A stretch of DNA of 64,000 nucleotides from Pedobacter duraquae (GTDB lineage: Bacteria; Bacteroidota; Bacteroidia; Sphingobacteriales; Sphingobacteriaceae), in contig NZ_SNWM01000003.1 in NCBI RefSeq assembly GCF_004362245.1, positions 558,001 to 622,000 on the forward strand. Direction: 5' to 3'. The notes below the pieces were generated by a model that did no database searches, had not been told where the DNA came from, and was given only the letters and a program-made list of their open reading frames with translations. Every line of letters starts with the position of its first letter. Positions within the stretch are counted from its first letter, which is position 1. The translations under genes and the position numbers were made by a program. Shown piece after piece: positions 7,699-16,887 of the stretch.

Positions 7699-8316
7699 AT
7701 GTCAGGTATTATTGGAAAAAAAGTAGGAATGACCAGCATTTTCGACGCCGATGGAAGAAACATTCCATGTACGGTGATCGAAGCTGGGCCTTGTGTTGTA
7801 ACACAGGTTAAGACCGCTGAGAAAGACGGTTACGTTTCAGTTCAATTGGGTTTCGATGAAGCCAAAGAAAAGAACACTACCAAGCCTCTTAAAGGCCATT
7901 TTGCGAAAGCAAGCACAACACCAAAACGTAAACTGGTTGAATTTGATCCGTTTGAAGAGTCACTTAACTTAGGTGATACTGTGAACGTAACGATTTTCAA
8001 CGAGGGAGATTTTGTTGATGTAGTTGGTACTTCAAAAGGTAAAGGTTTTCAGGGTGTTGTTAAACGTCACGGATTTGGTGGTGTTGGAGGACAAACCCAC
8101 GGTCAGCACAACAGAATGCGTGCACCGGGTTCATTGGGTGCGGCTTCGTATCCTGCCCGTGTATTCAAAGGTATGCGTATGGCGGGTAGAATGGGTGGAG
8201 ACAGAGTAAAGGTTCAGAACTTACAAGTTTTGAAAGTTTATGCTGATCAAAACCTTGTAGTAGTTAGTGGTTCCGTACCAGGAGCTAAGGGTTCTTACGT
8301 AATCTTAGATAAGTAA
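7699..8316 (+). CDS. rplC: 50S ribosomal protein L3
   Basis: 205 residues, full length. L3 is an early-assembly 23S rRNA-binding protein whose long loop reaches the peptidyl transferase centre. The start [13 protein letters not shown] and the loop [33 protein letters not shown] are typical; the loop carries the Gln-His-rich segment that approaches the active site. It is the first gene of the cluster downstream of the 7591-7621 promoter, with rplD 4 nt after its stop. Confidence 0.98.
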   Translation: MSGIIGKKVGMTSIFDADGRNIPCTVIEAGPCVVTQVKTAEKDGYVSVQLGFDEAKEKNTTKPLKGHFAKASTTPKRKLVEFDPFEESLNLGDTVNVTIFNEGDFVDVVGTSKGKGFQGVVKRHGFGGVGGQTHGQHNRMRAPGSLGAASYPARVFKGMRMAGRMGGDRVKVQNLQVLKVYADQNLVVVSGSVPGAKGSYVILDK

Positions 8317-8320
8317 GCAG

Positions 8321-8950
8321 ATGGAAGTTAAAGTATTAAACATTTCAGGAAAAGAGACAGGTGCCAAGGTGCAACTTCCTGAGTCAGTATTTGGCATTAC
8401 GCCTGTTGACCACGCGATCTATTTAGACGTTAAGCAATATTTGGCTAACCAACGCCAGGGAACGCACAAGTCTAAACAACGTAACGAAATTGCTGGTTCG
8501 ACCCGTAAATTGTACAAACAAAAAGGTACTGGTGGTGCTCGTGCCGGAAGTATTAAATCTCCATTGTTTAATGGTGGTGGTCGCGTATTTGGTCCTCAAC
8601 CACGTGATTATAGTTTTAAACTGAACAAAAAATTGAAATCACTGGCACGTAAGTCAGCTTTATCTTACAAAGCACAAGACAACAATGTTGTTGTATTGGA
8701 AGATTTCACTTTTGATTCTATCAAAACTAAAAACTACATCAATTTAGTTAGCGCATTAAACTTGACTAACGAAAAAACATTGTTGGTTTTACCTTCACAG
8801 AATAACAATATTTATTTATCAAGCAGAAACATTCAGAAAGTGAAAGTAATTACTGCAGATCAGTTGAATACTTATGATGTATTAAACTGTGGCAAGCTTT
8901 TGTTAACTGCGGATTCTGTTAAAACATTGGAGGAGGCATTTGCCAAGTAA
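8321..8950 (+). CDS. rplD: 50S ribosomal protein L4
   Basis: 209 residues, full length. L4 binds 23S rRNA domain I and lines the exit tunnel; in E. coli it also represses the S10 operon. The extended tunnel loop [36 protein letters not shown] is intact, without changes I would link to macrolide resistance. The C-terminus covers the binding site of the next gene: AGGAGG at 8931-8936 lies inside the rplD coding sequence upstream of rplW. Confidence 0.98.
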   Translation: MEVKVLNISGKETGAKVQLPESVFGITPVDHAIYLDVKQYLANQRQGTHKSKQRNEIAGSTRKLYKQKGTGGARAGSIKSPLFNGGGRVFGPQPRDYSFKLNKKLKSLARKSALSYKAQDNNVVVLEDFTFDSIKTKNYINLVSALNLTNEKTLLVLPSQNNNIYLSSRNIQKVKVITADQLNTYDVLNCGKLLLTADSVKTLEEAFAK

Positions 8951-8951
8951 T

Positions 8952-9242
8952 ATGGAATTTTTAAAGAAACCAATTTTAACTGAAAAAGCATCTGCATTGA
9001 CTGAGAAGTCAAACAGATTCACTTTCCAGGTTGAGCACAAAGCAAATAAATTGCAGATTAAAGCAGCTATAGAGAAAATGTACGGTGTGAACATTTTAGC
9101 CATTAATACAATGGTTGTAAATGGTAAACTAAAGTCAAGAAACACTAAAGGTGGTTTAGTAACGGGTCGTAGCCCAAAATACAAGAAAGCGATTGTAACC
9201 CTGAAAGACGGAGAGACAATTGATTATTACGCGAATATTTAA
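8952..9242 (+). CDS. rplW: 50S ribosomal protein L23
   Basis: 96 residues beginning MEFLKKPILTEKAS, the standard L23 N-terminus. I chose the ATG at 8952, one base after the rplD stop, over an in-frame TTG at 8940. L23 sits at the tunnel exit and docks trigger factor and SRP. The conserved AIEKMYGVNILAINTMVV and the basic GKLKSRNTKG loop are present. An AGGAGG 16 nt upstream is unusually far but may help re-initiation. Confidence 0.97.
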   Translation: MEFLKKPILTEKASALTEKSNRFTFQVEHKANKLQIKAAIEKMYGVNILAINTMVVNGKLKSRNTKGGLVTGRSPKYKKAIVTLKDGETIDYYANI

Positions 9243-9264
9243 TAAAAGTGAATAATTTATAACT

Positions 9265-10089
9265 ATGGGCTTAAGAAAATTTAAACCAGTCACTCCGGGT
9301 ACCCGCTTTAGAGTTGGGGCTAGTTTCTCGGAGATTACAGCAACCAAGCCCGAAAAATCATTGGTTGTATCTTCTAAAAAATCGGGAGGACGTAACAATA
9401 CAGGAAAGATGACTATGCGCTACATGGGTGGTGGTCACAAGAAATCTTACCGTTTGATTGATTTCAAACGTGATAAGTTTAACATTCCTGCAACAGTAGC
9501 AACTGTTGAGTACGATCCTAACCGTACCGCACGTATTGCATTATTGCATTATGCAGATGGTGAGAAGCGTTACATTATTGCACCTGAAGGGTTGCAAGTA
9601 GGACAAACAGTAGTTTCGGGAGAAACAGCAGTTCCAGAAGTAGGAAACACCTTAACATTGGCTAAGATTCCATTGGGATCTATCATCCATAACGTTGAGA
9701 TTCATCCAGGTCGTGGCGCTCAATTAGCACGAAGTGCAGGTGCTTATGCACAATTGGCAGCACGTGACGGAAAGTATGCAACTTTAAAAATGCCATCAGG
9801 CGAGACCAGATTAATTTTGGTTACCTGTTTAGCAACAATAGGAGCTGTTTCTAACTCGGATCACGCAAATGAAGTATTAGGTAAAGCAGGTCGTAAACGT
9901 TGGTTAGGTCGTCGTCCACGGACTCGTCCGGTAGCGATGAACCCAGTCGATCACCCTATGGGTGGTGGTGAGGGTCGCTCATCAGGAGGTCAGCCAAGGT
10001 CAAGGAATGGTATGTATTCTAAAGGCTTTAAGACCCGTACACTTAAAAAATACTCAAATCGTTTCATCATAGAGAAAAGGAAGAAATAA
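9265..10089 (+). CDS. rplB: 50S ribosomal protein L2
   Basis: 274 residues, full length. L2 is required for subunit association and peptidyl transferase activity. The Gly/His-rich C-terminal segment [20 protein letters not shown] carries the conserved histidine near the catalytic centre, and [22 protein letters not shown] marks the N-terminal rRNA-binding part. The last base of its stop overlaps the first base of the rpsS ATG, indicating translational coupling. Confidence 0.98.
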   Translation: MGLRKFKPVTPGTRFRVGASFSEITATKPEKSLVVSSKKSGGRNNTGKMTMRYMGGGHKKSYRLIDFKRDKFNIPATVATVEYDPNRTARIALLHYADGEKRYIIAPEGLQVGQTVVSGETAVPEVGNTLTLAKIPLGSIIHNVEIHPGRGAQLARSAGAYAQLAARDGKYATLKMPSGETRLILVTCLATIGAVSNSDHANEVLGKAGRKRWLGRRPRTRPVAMNPVDHPMGGGEGRSSGGQPRSRNGMYSKGFKTRTLKKYSNRFIIEKRKK

Positions 10090-10355
10090 TGGCTCGTTCG
10101 ATTAAAAAAGGACCTTATATTGACCATAACGTAGAGAAGAAAGTAGTATCTATGAATGATTCAGGCAAAAAGTCTGTCATTAAAACTTGGTCTCGCAGAT
10201 CAATGATTTCACCAGATTTTGTGGGTCATACATTTGCAGTACACAACGGTAATAAATTTATACCGGTATACGTAACAGAAAACATGGTTGGTCATAAACT
10301 GGGAGAGTTTGCTCCAACCAGAACATTTAGGGGTCACTCTGAAAAGAAAAAATAA
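10089..10355 (+). CDS. rpsS: 30S ribosomal protein S19
   Basis: 88 residues, full length. S19 works with S13 in the 30S head and bridges to the large subunit. The sequence [41 protein letters not shown] and [15 protein letters not shown] is classic. The start overlaps the rplB stop by 1 nt, and rplV begins 7 nt after its stop. Confidence 0.98.
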   Translation: MARSIKKGPYIDHNVEKKVVSMNDSGKKSVIKTWSRRSMISPDFVGHTFAVHNGNKFIPVYVTENMVGHKLGEFAPTRTFRGHSEKKK

Positions 10356-10362
10356 TTAAGAG

Positions 10363-10725
10363 ATGGAAGCAGTAGCGAAATTAAACAATTGTCCAACCTC
10401 ACCACGTAAGATGCGTTTGGTTGTAGATCTTATCAGAGGTGAGCGTGTAGAGAAAGCATTACATATTTTGAAATTCACCAATAAAGACGCAGCAATCAGA
10501 GTTGAGAAACTTTTATTGTCGGCCATCAAAAACTGGGAAACAAAAAATGAAGGTTCTCGCCCTGAAGAAAACCAATTATATGTGAAAACTATAATGGTTG
10601 GTGGCGGCCGTCAGTTGAAAAGACTGAGACCAGCACCTCAAGGCCGTGGTTACAGAATACGTAAGCGTTCAAACCACGTAACTTTGATAGTAGATAGTAA
10701 AAACGTTGAAACTCAAACTAATTAA
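10363..10725 (+). CDS. rplV: 50S ribosomal protein L22
   Basis: 120 residues, full length. L22 contacts all 23S rRNA domains, and its beta-hairpin lines the exit tunnel. The N-terminal [19 protein letters not shown] helix and the hairpin [28 protein letters not shown] are intact, with no duplication in the hairpin of the kind linked to macrolide resistance. It is packed tightly between rpsS and rpsC (5 nt). Confidence 0.98.
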   Translation: MEAVAKLNNCPTSPRKMRLVVDLIRGERVEKALHILKFTNKDAAIRVEKLLLSAIKNWETKNEGSRPEENQLYVKTIMVGGGRQLKRLRPAPQGRGYRIRKRSNHVTLIVDSKNVETQTN

Positions 10726-10730
10726 TAGAC

Positions 10731-11585
10731 ATGGGACAAAAAGCACATCCAATAGGTAACAGGTTAGGAATCATCAAAGGTTGGGATTCTAACTGGTTCG
10801 GTGGCAACAACTATGCTGATAAATTAGTTGAGGATGAAAAAATAAGAAAATACCTTTCAGCACGTATCGCAAAAGGCGGAGTAGCTAAAGTTGTAATTGA
10901 GCGTACGTTAAAGCGTATCACTGTTACAATCCACACAGCTCGTCCGGGTATTGTGATCGGAAAAGCAGGACAGGAAGTTGACAAGATCAAAGAAGAGTTG
11001 AAGAAATTGACTAAAAAGGAGATTCAAATCAACATTTTCGAAATCAAACGTCCTGAACTTGATGCTCAGTTAGTAGCAGAAGGCGTTGCAAAACAGTTAG
11101 AGGCAAGAATCTCTTTCCGTAGAGCAATGAAATCTACGATCGCTTCAACCATGCGTATGGGAGCAGAAGGAATTAAGATCATGACATCAGGCCGTTTAGG
11201 TGGCGCAGAGATGGCACGTAGCGAGCAGTATAAAGAAGGAAGAATTCCTTTGCATACTTTCCGCGCAGACATTGACTATGCGTTGGCTGAAGCTTTGACT
11301 ACTTATGGTAAAATAGGTGTTAAAGTATGGATCTGTAAAGGTGAGGTTTACGGTAAGCGTGACCTTTCTCCAAACATTGGTGCAGTAAGTAATGCTCCTG
11401 GTAAAGGTGGCAGACCTGAAGGCGCTTTTGGTGGCGGCAGAGACAGAGATAACAGAGGCGGTGGCGCAGGCGACAGAAGAAACGACAATAAAGGTCGTGG
11501 CGGAAGAGGTCCTGGTCAAGGAGCACCTGGTCAAGGTAGAGATAACAGAGGCGGAAACACTCCTAACAGAGGTCCTCGTAAGTAA
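10731..11585 (+). CDS. rpsC: 30S ribosomal protein S3 with Gly/Arg-rich tail
   Basis: 284 residues, against about 210-240 in most bacteria. Residues 1-220 are a normal S3: [20 protein letters not shown], the KH-type [20 protein letters not shown] motif, and the mRNA-entry segment [31 protein letters not shown]. From about residue 222 a low-complexity tail rich in Gly, Arg, Asp and Asn follows (repeated GGGRD, NRGG, GRGG and GQG units), resembling eukaryotic RGG boxes. The tail probably binds RNA. The domain assignment is firm; the tail's function is inference. Confidence 0.97.
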   Translation: MGQKAHPIGNRLGIIKGWDSNWFGGNNYADKLVEDEKIRKYLSARIAKGGVAKVVIERTLKRITVTIHTARPGIVIGKAGQEVDKIKEELKKLTKKEIQINIFEIKRPELDAQLVAEGVAKQLEARISFRRAMKSTIASTMRMGAEGIKIMTSGRLGGAEMARSEQYKEGRIPLHTFRADIDYALAEALTTYGKIGVKVWICKGEVYGKRDLSPNIGAVSNAPGKGGRPEGAFGGGRDRDNRGGGAGDRRNDNKGRGGRGPGQGAPGQGRDNRGGNTPNRGPRK

Positions 11586-11623
11586 TTAGTTAACAGATCG
11601 TTTAACGATAATATTAAAATAAA

Positions 11624-12046
11624 ATGTTACAGCCAAAAAGAACGAAGTTCAGAAAGATGCAAAAAGGCAGGATGAAGGGTTTAGCAACACGTGGTGCTGA
11701 ATTGTCATTCGGATCTTTTGGGATCAAATCTCTCGAGTCGACCTGGATTACAAGTCGCCAGATAGAGGCAGCCCGTATCGCGGTAACTCGTTTCATGAAA
11801 CGTGAAGGCCAAGTGTGGATTAGAATTTTCCCGGACAAACCGGTAACTAAGAAACCAGCTGAGGTACGTATGGGTAAAGGTAAAGGTGCTCCAGAATATT
11901 GGGTAGCGGTTGTGAGACCGGGACGCATCATTTTTGAAGCAGAAGGTGTTCCTTTAGAAGTTGCTAAAGAAGCAATGCGTTTAGCAGCTCAGAAATTACC
12001 GATCCAGACAAAATTTGTAGTACGTAGAGATTACGTAGAAGCATAA
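11624..12046 (+). CDS. rplP: 50S ribosomal protein L16
   Basis: 140 residues, full length. L16 binds near the A-site tRNA and the 5S rRNA region late in assembly. [19 protein letters not shown], the basic [27 protein letters not shown] and [15 protein letters not shown] are conserved. It follows rpsC after 38 nt and precedes a 70-nt structured gap before rpmC. Confidence 0.98.
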   Translation: MLQPKRTKFRKMQKGRMKGLATRGAELSFGSFGIKSLESTWITSRQIEAARIAVTRFMKREGQVWIRIFPDKPVTKKPAEVRMGKGKGAPEYWVAVVRPGRIIFEAEGVPLEVAKEAMRLAAQKLPIQTKFVVRRDYVEA

Positions 12047-12053
12047 GTAGTTT

Positions 12054-12097
12054 TGGGTTGAATGTTGTACGGCTTGTTACTACAACCTCTGGACCCA
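12054..12097 (+). promoter_or_regulatory. Nested stem-loop between rplP and rpmC
   Basis: GTTGTA (12064-12069) pairs with TACAAC (12081-12086), enclosed by TGGGT/ACCCA (12054-12058 with 12093-12097). An alternative GGTTG/CAACC pairing overlaps the inner stem, so two folds are possible. There is no T tract. It fills most of the gap. Confidence 0.55.
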
Positions 12098-12116
12098 TCA
12101 AATAAAAATTAATAAA

Positions 12117-12326
12117 ATGAAAAACTCAGAAATCACAGGGCTTCCACAAGAAGAACTCGTAGCCAGGATTGCAGAAGAAAAAGAAAACTTAGTTAAGTTA
12201 AAATTCGCTCATACAATTTCGGCTATTGAAAATCCTACCCGTATTACTAAGGTTAGAAGGGATATTGCCCGATTAAATACTGAATTGACAAAACGTAAAG
12301 TTGCGTCAGCTACTGAAACTAAATAA
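12117..12326 (+). CDS. rpmC: 50S ribosomal protein L29
   Basis: 69 residues, full length: two helices in a coiled hairpin at the tunnel exit next to L23. [34 protein letters not shown] and [19 protein letters not shown] are typical. It lies between a structured gap and rpsQ (13 nt). Confidence 0.97.
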   Translation: MKNSEITGLPQEELVARIAEEKENLVKLKFAHTISAIENPTRITKVRRDIARLNTELTKRKVASATETK

Positions 12327-12339
12327 CTTTAGAGTCGAA

Positions 12340-12594
12340 ATGGAAAGACAATTAAGAAAAACAAGAACCGGATTGGTTGTAAGCAACAAGATGGATAAAT
12401 CCGTTGTTGTGGCGGTTGAGCGTAAAGTGAAGCACCCGATCTATGGTAAGTTTGTTAAGAAAACTACCAAATTTATGGCTCATGACGAGAAAAACGATTG
12501 CGGTATTGGAGATACAGTACTGATCATGGAGACTCGTCCGCTGAGTAAGAACAAGAACTGGAGATTAGTGCAAATTTTAGAAAGGGCTAAATAA
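12340..12594 (+). CDS. rpsQ: 30S ribosomal protein S17
   Basis: 84 residues. The ATG at 12340 gives the standard N-terminus [28 protein letters not shown]; an upstream in-frame TTG at 12301 overlaps rpmC and adds non-conserved residues, so I rejected it. S17 is a primary 16S rRNA-binding OB-fold protein. [19 protein letters not shown] and [21 protein letters not shown] are conserved. rplN starts 2 nt after its stop. Confidence 0.97.
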   Translation: MERQLRKTRTGLVVSNKMDKSVVVAVERKVKHPIYGKFVKKTTKFMAHDEKNDCGIGDTVLIMETRPLSKNKNWRLVQILERAK

Positions 12595-12595
12595 G

Positions 12596-12964
12596 ATGGT
12601 ACAACAGGAATCAAGATTAAACGTAGCCGATAACAGTGGCGCGAAACAAGTACTGGTTATCCGTGTACTTGGTGGTACTGGAAAAAGATACGCTTCTATA
12701 GGTGATAAAATCGTTGTTACCGTTAAAAGTGCGTTACCTTCTGGAAACATTAAAAAAGGAGCAGTTTCTAAAGCCGTTGTAGTAAGAACGAAAAAAGAGA
12801 TCAGACGTAAGGATGGTTCTTATATCCGTTTCGATGACAATGCAGCAGTATTGCTGAATGCACAGGATGAGCCGCGTGGTACACGTATTTTTGGCCCGGT
12901 TGCAAGAGAACTGCGTGAAAAACAATTCATGAAAATTGTATCATTAGCACCGGAGGTATTATAA
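12596..12964 (+). CDS. rplN: 50S ribosomal protein L14
   Basis: 122 residues, full length. L14 forms an intersubunit bridge and is the target of the silencing factor Rsf[57 protein letters not shown] and [15 protein letters not shown] are textbook. The downstream rplX ATG begins 2 nt after the stop. Confidence 0.98.
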   Translation: MVQQESRLNVADNSGAKQVLVIRVLGGTGKRYASIGDKIVVTVKSALPSGNIKKGAVSKAVVVRTKKEIRRKDGSYIRFDDNAAVLLNAQDEPRGTRIFGPVARELREKQFMKIVSLAPEVL

Positions 12965-12965
12965 A

Positions 12966-13304
12966 ATGAAAAATCAAGTGACTACACCAAAAATAAAAAT
13001 CCGTAAAGGAGATTTAGTAAAGGTTATCGCCGGCGATTCAAAAGGTCAGCAAGGAAAGGTACTTTCTGTATTAACTACAAAAAGCAGAATCCTGGTTGAA
13101 GGCGTGAACCTGGTATCGAAACATACAAAACCAAATGCTGCGACTCCAAACGGAGGTATCATTAAAAAAGAAGCTGCTCTTCATATTTCTAACGTTCAGT
13201 TAGTTGATCCAAAAACTGGTGAGACTACCCGCGTTGGCAGAAAGCTAAACGCTGATGGGAAATTAGTTAGGGTATCTAAAAAATCAGGAGAGGAGATCAA
13301 ATAA
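12966..13304 (+). CDS. rplX: 50S ribosomal protein L24
   Basis: 112 residues, full length. L24 is an assembly initiator at the 5' end of 23S rRNA with a KOW motif, here [24 protein letters not shown]. The [33 protein letters not shown] segment is conserved. Its stop overlaps the rplE ATG by 1 nt. Confidence 0.97.
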   Translation: MKNQVTTPKIKIRKGDLVKVIAGDSKGQQGKVLSVLTTKSRILVEGVNLVSKHTKPNAATPNGGIIKKEAALHISNVQLVDPKTGETTRVGRKLNADGKLVRVSKKSGEEIK

Positions 13305-13873
13305 TGGCTTACGCACCAAGATTAAAAAGTAAATATAAAGAGGAAATTGTAACGGCACTTAAAGATAAGTTCAATTACAAAAGTGTAATGCAAGTTCCTA
13401 AGTTGCAGAAAATCTCTATCAACCAGGGTGTTGGTCGTTTTTCAGTAACTGACAAAAAGATCATGGACACTTCTATTTTAGAAATGTCTACGATTTCAGG
13501 ACAGCAGGCAGTAGGAGCGAAATCTAAAAAAGATATCTCAAACTTCAAATTGCGTAAAGGTATGCCAGTTGGTGTAAGAGTAACTTTACGTGATAACAAC
13601 ATGTATGAGTTTTTAGATCGTTTAATTTCCGTAGCTTTGCCACGTATCCGCGATTTCAAAGGTATCAATGATAAAGGTTTTGATGGAAAAGGCAATTATA
13701 CGTTAGGTATAACTGAGCAGATCATCTTCCCTGAGTTAAACATCGATAAGATCAGCAAGATCTTAGGTATGGATATTACCTTTGTAACTACTGCAACTAC
13801 TGATGTAGAAGCATTAGAATTGTTAAAACAATTCGGATTACCATTTAAAAACCAAAATAACACAAATCAATAA
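13304..13873 (+). CDS. rplE: 50S ribosomal protein L5
   Basis: 189 residues, full length. L5 binds 5S rRNA and contacts the P-site tRNA in the central protuberance. [63 protein letters not shown] and [20 protein letters not shown] are conserved. It overlaps rplX and rpsN by 1 nt each, so the three are translationally coupled. Confidence 0.98.
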   Translation: MAYAPRLKSKYKEEIVTALKDKFNYKSVMQVPKLQKISINQGVGRFSVTDKKIMDTSILEMSTISGQQAVGAKSKKDISNFKLRKGMPVGVRVTLRDNNMYEFLDRLISVALPRIRDFKGINDKGFDGKGNYTLGITEQIIFPELNIDKISKILGMDITFVTTATTDVEALELLKQFGLPFKNQNNTNQ

Positions 13874-14142
13874 TGGCAAAAGAAGGTGTAAAAGCTCGCG
13901 AAATTAAGCGCCAAAAATTGGTAGCTAAGTATGCTGACAAACGTGCAGAACTTAAAGCTGCCGGTGATTACGAAGGTTTGGATAAGTTACCAAAAAACTC
14001 ATCTGCCGTACGTTTACACAACCGTTGTAAACTGACTGGTCGTCCACGTGGTTACATGCGTACTTTCGGTATATCAAGGGTAACATTCCGCGATATGGCT
14101 TTAGCAGGAAAAATTCCTGGAGTAAGAAAAGCGAGCTGGTAA
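13873..14142 (+). CDS. rpsN: 30S ribosomal protein S14, zinc-free type
   Basis: 89 residues, the long form of S14. The C-terminal half [47 protein letters not shown] is typical. Only one cysteine is present, so the Zn ribbon of the short S14 form is absent (C-minus type), and no zinc is required. Its start overlaps the rplE stop by 1 nt. A 129-nt structured gap separates it from rpsH. Confidence 0.98.
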   Translation: MAKEGVKAREIKRQKLVAKYADKRAELKAAGDYEGLDKLPKNSSAVRLHNRCKLTGRPRGYMRTFGISRVTFRDMALAGKIPGVRKASW

Positions 14143-14153
14143 CAACTCGTATG

Positions 14154-14243
14154 CGTTAGAGGGGCTGCAATTTTGCAGGTACTCTAACGTTATTGCAATA
14201 CAAGAATATTAACCGATGGCAGGTCGTTCCGAATGGTTCGGAA
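14154..14243 (+). promoter_or_regulatory. Two stem-loops between rpsN and rpsH
   Basis: Hairpin 1: an outer 8-bp stem CGTTAGAG/CTCTAACG (14154-14161 with 14182-14189) encloses a 5-bp CTGCA/TGCAG stem (14165-14169 with 14174-14178). Hairpin 2: a perfect 7-bp TTCCGAA/TTCGGAA stem (14227-14233 with 14237-14243) has a 3-nt loop and lies 28 nt before the rpsH ATG. There are no T tracts. In E. coli, S8 represses the spc operon by binding its own mRNA, which makes a leader just upstream of rpsH suggestive. I cannot show homology to the S8 site. Confidence 0.65.
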
Positions 14244-14271
14244 AGGAAACCACTATCACAACTATATCATA

Positions 14272-14670
14272 ATGAATACAGATCCAATAGCAGATTATCT
14301 TACAAGAGTAAGAAATGCCATTAAGGCAAATCACAGAATTGTAGAGATCCCTGCATCAAACCTGAAAAAGGAAATCACAAAAGTACTTTTTGACAAAGGT
14401 TACATTGCTAACTACAAATTTGAGGACACTACAGTTCAGGGCGTAATTAAAATCGCTTTGAAATACAATGCGATCACAAAAATCCCTGCAATACGTTCTT
14501 TAATGCGTATCAGCAAACCAGGATTAAGGCAATATGCCGGTGTAGAAAATATGCCAAGAGTATTAAACGGTTTAGGTATCGCTATCTTGTCAACTTCTAA
14601 AGGAGTAATGACAGATAAAGAAGCAGCTAAATTGAACATTGGTGGCGAAGTTTTGTGTCACGTTTATTAA
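14272..14670 (+). CDS. rpsH: 30S ribosomal protein S8
   Basis: 132 residues from the ATG at 14272 (MNTDPIADYLTRVRNAIKANHRIVEIPAS), the standard S8 start. An in-frame ATG at 14233 lies inside hairpin 2 of the gap and adds 13 unconserved residues, so it is not used. S8 is a central-domain assembly protein and, in E. coli, the spc-operon repressor. The C-terminal GIAILSTSKGVMTDKEAAKLNIGGEVLCHVY is classic. It is followed by rplF behind a strong AAAGGAGG. Confidence 0.97.
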   Translation: MNTDPIADYLTRVRNAIKANHRIVEIPASNLKKEITKVLFDKGYIANYKFEDTTVQGVIKIALKYNAITKIPAIRSLMRISKPGLRQYAGVENMPRVLNGLGIAILSTSKGVMTDKEAAKLNIGGEVLCHVY

Positions 14671-14688
14671 TTAAAGGAGGATAACAAA

Positions 14689-15246
14689 ATGTCAAGAATA
14701 GGAAAAGCCCCAATCACTATCCCCGCAGGAGTAACGATTACAGTTGATAAAAACAATTTAGTAACTGTAAAAGGTCCAAAAGGAGAATTAACTCAGGCAG
14801 TTGATTCAGATATCATCATCAGTCAGGAAGACGGCGTACTAACAGTACAGCGCCCGACAGAGCAAAAAAGACACAAAGCATTGCACGGATTATACCGTTC
14901 ATTGTTAAACAATATGGTTATTGGTGTTACAGAAGGTTACAAATTATCTCAGGAACTAGTTGGTGTGGGTTACCGTGCTACAAACACAGGAAATACCCTG
15001 GATCTAGTTTTAGGATTCTCTCACCATTATGTATTCCAGTTACCGGAAGAAATCAAGGTTACAACTACCTCAGAAAAAGGTCAGACTCCTAAAATCATTT
15101 TAGAAAGTATTGACAAACAACTGATCGGTCAGGTAGCAGCGAAAATCCGTTCGTTACGTGCACCAGAGCCATATAAAGGTAAAGGTATCAAGTTTGTAGG
15201 CGAAGTGTTAAGAAGAAAAGCAGGTAAATCAGCTTCTAAAAAATAA
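14689..15246 (+). CDS. rplF: 50S ribosomal protein L6
   Basis: 185 residues, full length. L6 lies near the factor-binding site. [41 protein letters not shown] residues (here [15 protein letters not shown]) and [23 protein letters not shown] are conserved. It has one of the few canonical Shine-Dalgarno sequences in the cluster (AAAGGAGG, about 9 nt before the ATG). Confidence 0.98.
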   Translation: MSRIGKAPITIPAGVTITVDKNNLVTVKGPKGELTQAVDSDIIISQEDGVLTVQRPTEQKRHKALHGLYRSLLNNMVIGVTEGYKLSQELVGVGYRATNTGNTLDLVLGFSHHYVFQLPEEIKVTTTSEKGQTPKIILESIDKQLIGQVAAKIRSLRAPEPYKGKGIKFVGEVLRRKAGKSASKK

Positions 15247-15251
15247 TCATC

Positions 15252-15605
15252 ATGGCAGGGAAAAAATTATCTCGTAGAGATCGTATAAAAAAAGGAATCA
15301 GAAAAAGACTTACAGGTTCTGAAAGCCGTCCACGTTTATCAGTATATAGAAGCAATAAAGGAATTTATGCTCAAATCATTAACGACGTAACCGGAAATAC
15401 TATAGTTTCAGCATCTTCTTTATCAAAAGATTTCGCTGGTACAGGGAACAAATCAGAGCAATCTGTAGCAGTAGGTAAATTAGTAGCTGAAAAAGCAATC
15501 GCAGCTGGAGTTAAAGAAGTTGTTTTCGATAGAAATGGCTACTTATACCACGGTCGTGTTAAATCATTGGCAGAAGGTGCCCGTGAAGCTGGTTTAGTAT
15601 TTTAA
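15252..15605 (+). CDS. rplR: 50S ribosomal protein L18
   Basis: 117 residues, full length. L18 binds 5S rRNA with L5. [40 protein letters not shown] and the C-terminal [28 protein letters not shown] are typical. It begins 5 nt after rplF. Confidence 0.98.
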   Translation: MAGKKLSRRDRIKKGIRKRLTGSESRPRLSVYRSNKGIYAQIINDVTGNTIVSASSLSKDFAGTGNKSEQSVAVGKLVAEKAIAAGVKEVVFDRNGYLYHGRVKSLAEGAREAGLVF

Positions 15606-15622
15606 TCTGAAAATAGGATAAG

Positions 15623-16141
15623 ATGTCAACTATCAATATAAAAAGAGTTAAGACTAGCGAGATCGAATTGAAAGATCGTTTAGTTAGCATACAACGTGTT
15701 GCCAAAGTAACCAAAGGTGGTCGTACTTTCAGCTTCTCAGCTATCGTAGTTGTTGGAGATGAGAACGGAATCGTGGGATACGGACTTGGTAAAGCGAAAG
15801 AGGTAACTGAAGCGATTGCTAAAGGTATCGACGACGCAAAAAAGAACCTGGTAAAGGTTCCATTGTTAAACGGTACTGTTCCTCATGAGCAAATCGGTAA
15901 ATTCTCAGGTGGTTTTGTATTGATCAAACCAGCTGCAGTGGGTACTGGAGTAATTGCTGGTGGTGCGATGCGTGCTGTTTTAGAGAGTGCTGGTGTACAT
16001 AACGTACTGGCAAAATCAAAAGGTTCATCAAACCCACACAACGTGGTAAAAGCAACTGTTGATGCTTTAACTAAAATGCGTGATGCTTATACAGTAGCTC
16101 AGCACCGTGGTGTAGATTTAAACAAAGTTTTTAACGGATAA
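15623..16141 (+). CDS. rpsE: 30S ribosomal protein S5
   Basis: 172 residues, full length. S5 lines the mRNA entry channel with S3 and S4. [32 protein letters not shown] and [26 protein letters not shown] are conserved; the VAKVTKGGR loop, where spectinomycin-resistance changes arise, looks wild-type. rpmD follows after 4 nt. Confidence 0.98.
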   Translation: MSTINIKRVKTSEIELKDRLVSIQRVAKVTKGGRTFSFSAIVVVGDENGIVGYGLGKAKEVTEAIAKGIDDAKKNLVKVPLLNGTVPHEQIGKFSGGFVLIKPAAVGTGVIAGGAMRAVLESAGVHNVLAKSKGSSNPHNVVKATVDALTKMRDAYTVAQHRGVDLNKVFNG

Positions 16142-16145
16142 CATT

Positions 16146-16325
16146 ATGGCTAAGATTAAAATAACCCAGGTAAAAAGCGTTATCGATAGAAGCGAGCGCC
16201 AAAAAAGAACAATGCAGGCCTTAGGTTTAACTAAAATGAACCAGTCTGTTGAGGTAGAAGCTAACGGTGCCATCATTGGTATGGTTCGTAAAGTGAATCA
16301 CTTAGTTGCTATAGAGAGTATATAA
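16146..16325 (+). CDS. rpmD: 50S ribosomal protein L30
   Basis: 59 residues, read directly from the sequence: MAKIKITQVKSVIDRSERQK through a C-terminal VRKVNHLVAIESI. The length and the order rpsE-rpmD-rplO fix the identity. L30 is a peripheral large-subunit protein missing from some lineages. It begins 4 nt after the rpsE stop and is followed by a 112-nt gap with two hairpins. Confidence 0.97.
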   Translation: MAKIKITQVKSVIDRSERQKRTMQALGLTKMNQSVEVEANGAIIGMVRKVNHLVAIESI

Positions 16326-16332
16326 GTATGGG

Positions 16333-16421
16333 GGTTGTAAATGTGGAATATAGTTCTACATTTGCAACCGCTATATATTTTGTTTAACCGTTGTCCCTGA
16401 TTAGTGAAAGCGAAGGGCAAC
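16333..16421 (+). promoter_or_regulatory. Long hairpin plus second stem between rpmD and rplO
   Basis: Hairpin 1: a 16-bp stem (16333-16348 with 16354-16369; two G-U pairs, no bulge) with a 5-nt loop. Hairpin 2: GTTG-CCCT with AGGG-CAAC and a single bulged U (16390-16398 with 16414-16421). No T tract follows directly, though AT-rich sequence (CTATATATTTTG) lies behind hairpin 1. It is the longest helix in the ribosomal cluster and could attenuate, stabilise or define a processing site between upstream ribosomal genes and rplO-secY. Confidence 0.75.
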
Positions 16422-16437
16422 ACAATAAGTTTCAAGA

Positions 16438-16884
16438 ATGAACTTAAGTAATTTAAAACCTGCAGCAGGTTCTACTAAAAATAGTAAAAGAATAGGTCGT
16501 GGTACCGGTTCTGGTCGTGGTGGTACTTCCACTCGTGGTCATAAAGGTGCTGGATCCCGTTCAGGTCACTCTACCAAGATTGGATTTGAAGGTGGTCAGA
16601 TGCCATTACAACGTCGCGTACCTAAGGTTGGTTTCAAACCAATCAATCGTGTTGAATATGTAGGTGTAAACCTGGATGTTTTGCAAGAGCTTGCTGAAAA
16701 AAACAACTACACTACTATCGATTTTGCTGCCATTCAATTACACGGTTTAGCATCGAAAAATGACCTGGTTAAAATCTTGGGTCGTGGTGAAGTTAAATCT
16801 AAAATAGAAGTTAAAGCACATGCTTTTTCTGCTAGCGCACAAAAAGCTATTGAGGCTGTTGGAGGCTCAATCGAAAAATTGTAA
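16438..16884 (+). CDS. rplO: 50S ribosomal protein L15
   Basis: 148 residues, full length. L15 is a late-assembly 23S rRNA-binding protein. MNLSNLKPAAGSTKNSKRIG, GRGTGSGRGGTSTRGHKGAGSR and the KIGFEGGQMPLQRRVPKVGF segment are typical. secY starts 3 nt after the stop, the usual coupling of L15 with the translocon. Confidence 0.98.
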   Translation: MNLSNLKPAAGSTKNSKRIGRGTGSGRGGTSTRGHKGAGSRSGHSTKIGFEGGQMPLQRRVPKVGFKPINRVEYVGVNLDVLQELAEKNNYTTIDFAAIQLHGLASKNDLVKILGRGEVKSKIEVKAHAFSASAQKAIEAVGGSIEKL

Positions 16885-16887
16885 TTA

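Noticed and set aside
16326..16437. tRNA or other stable RNA gene in the rpmD-rplO gap
   Set aside because: The hairpins do not form a cloverleaf and lack the conserved T-loop and CCA features.
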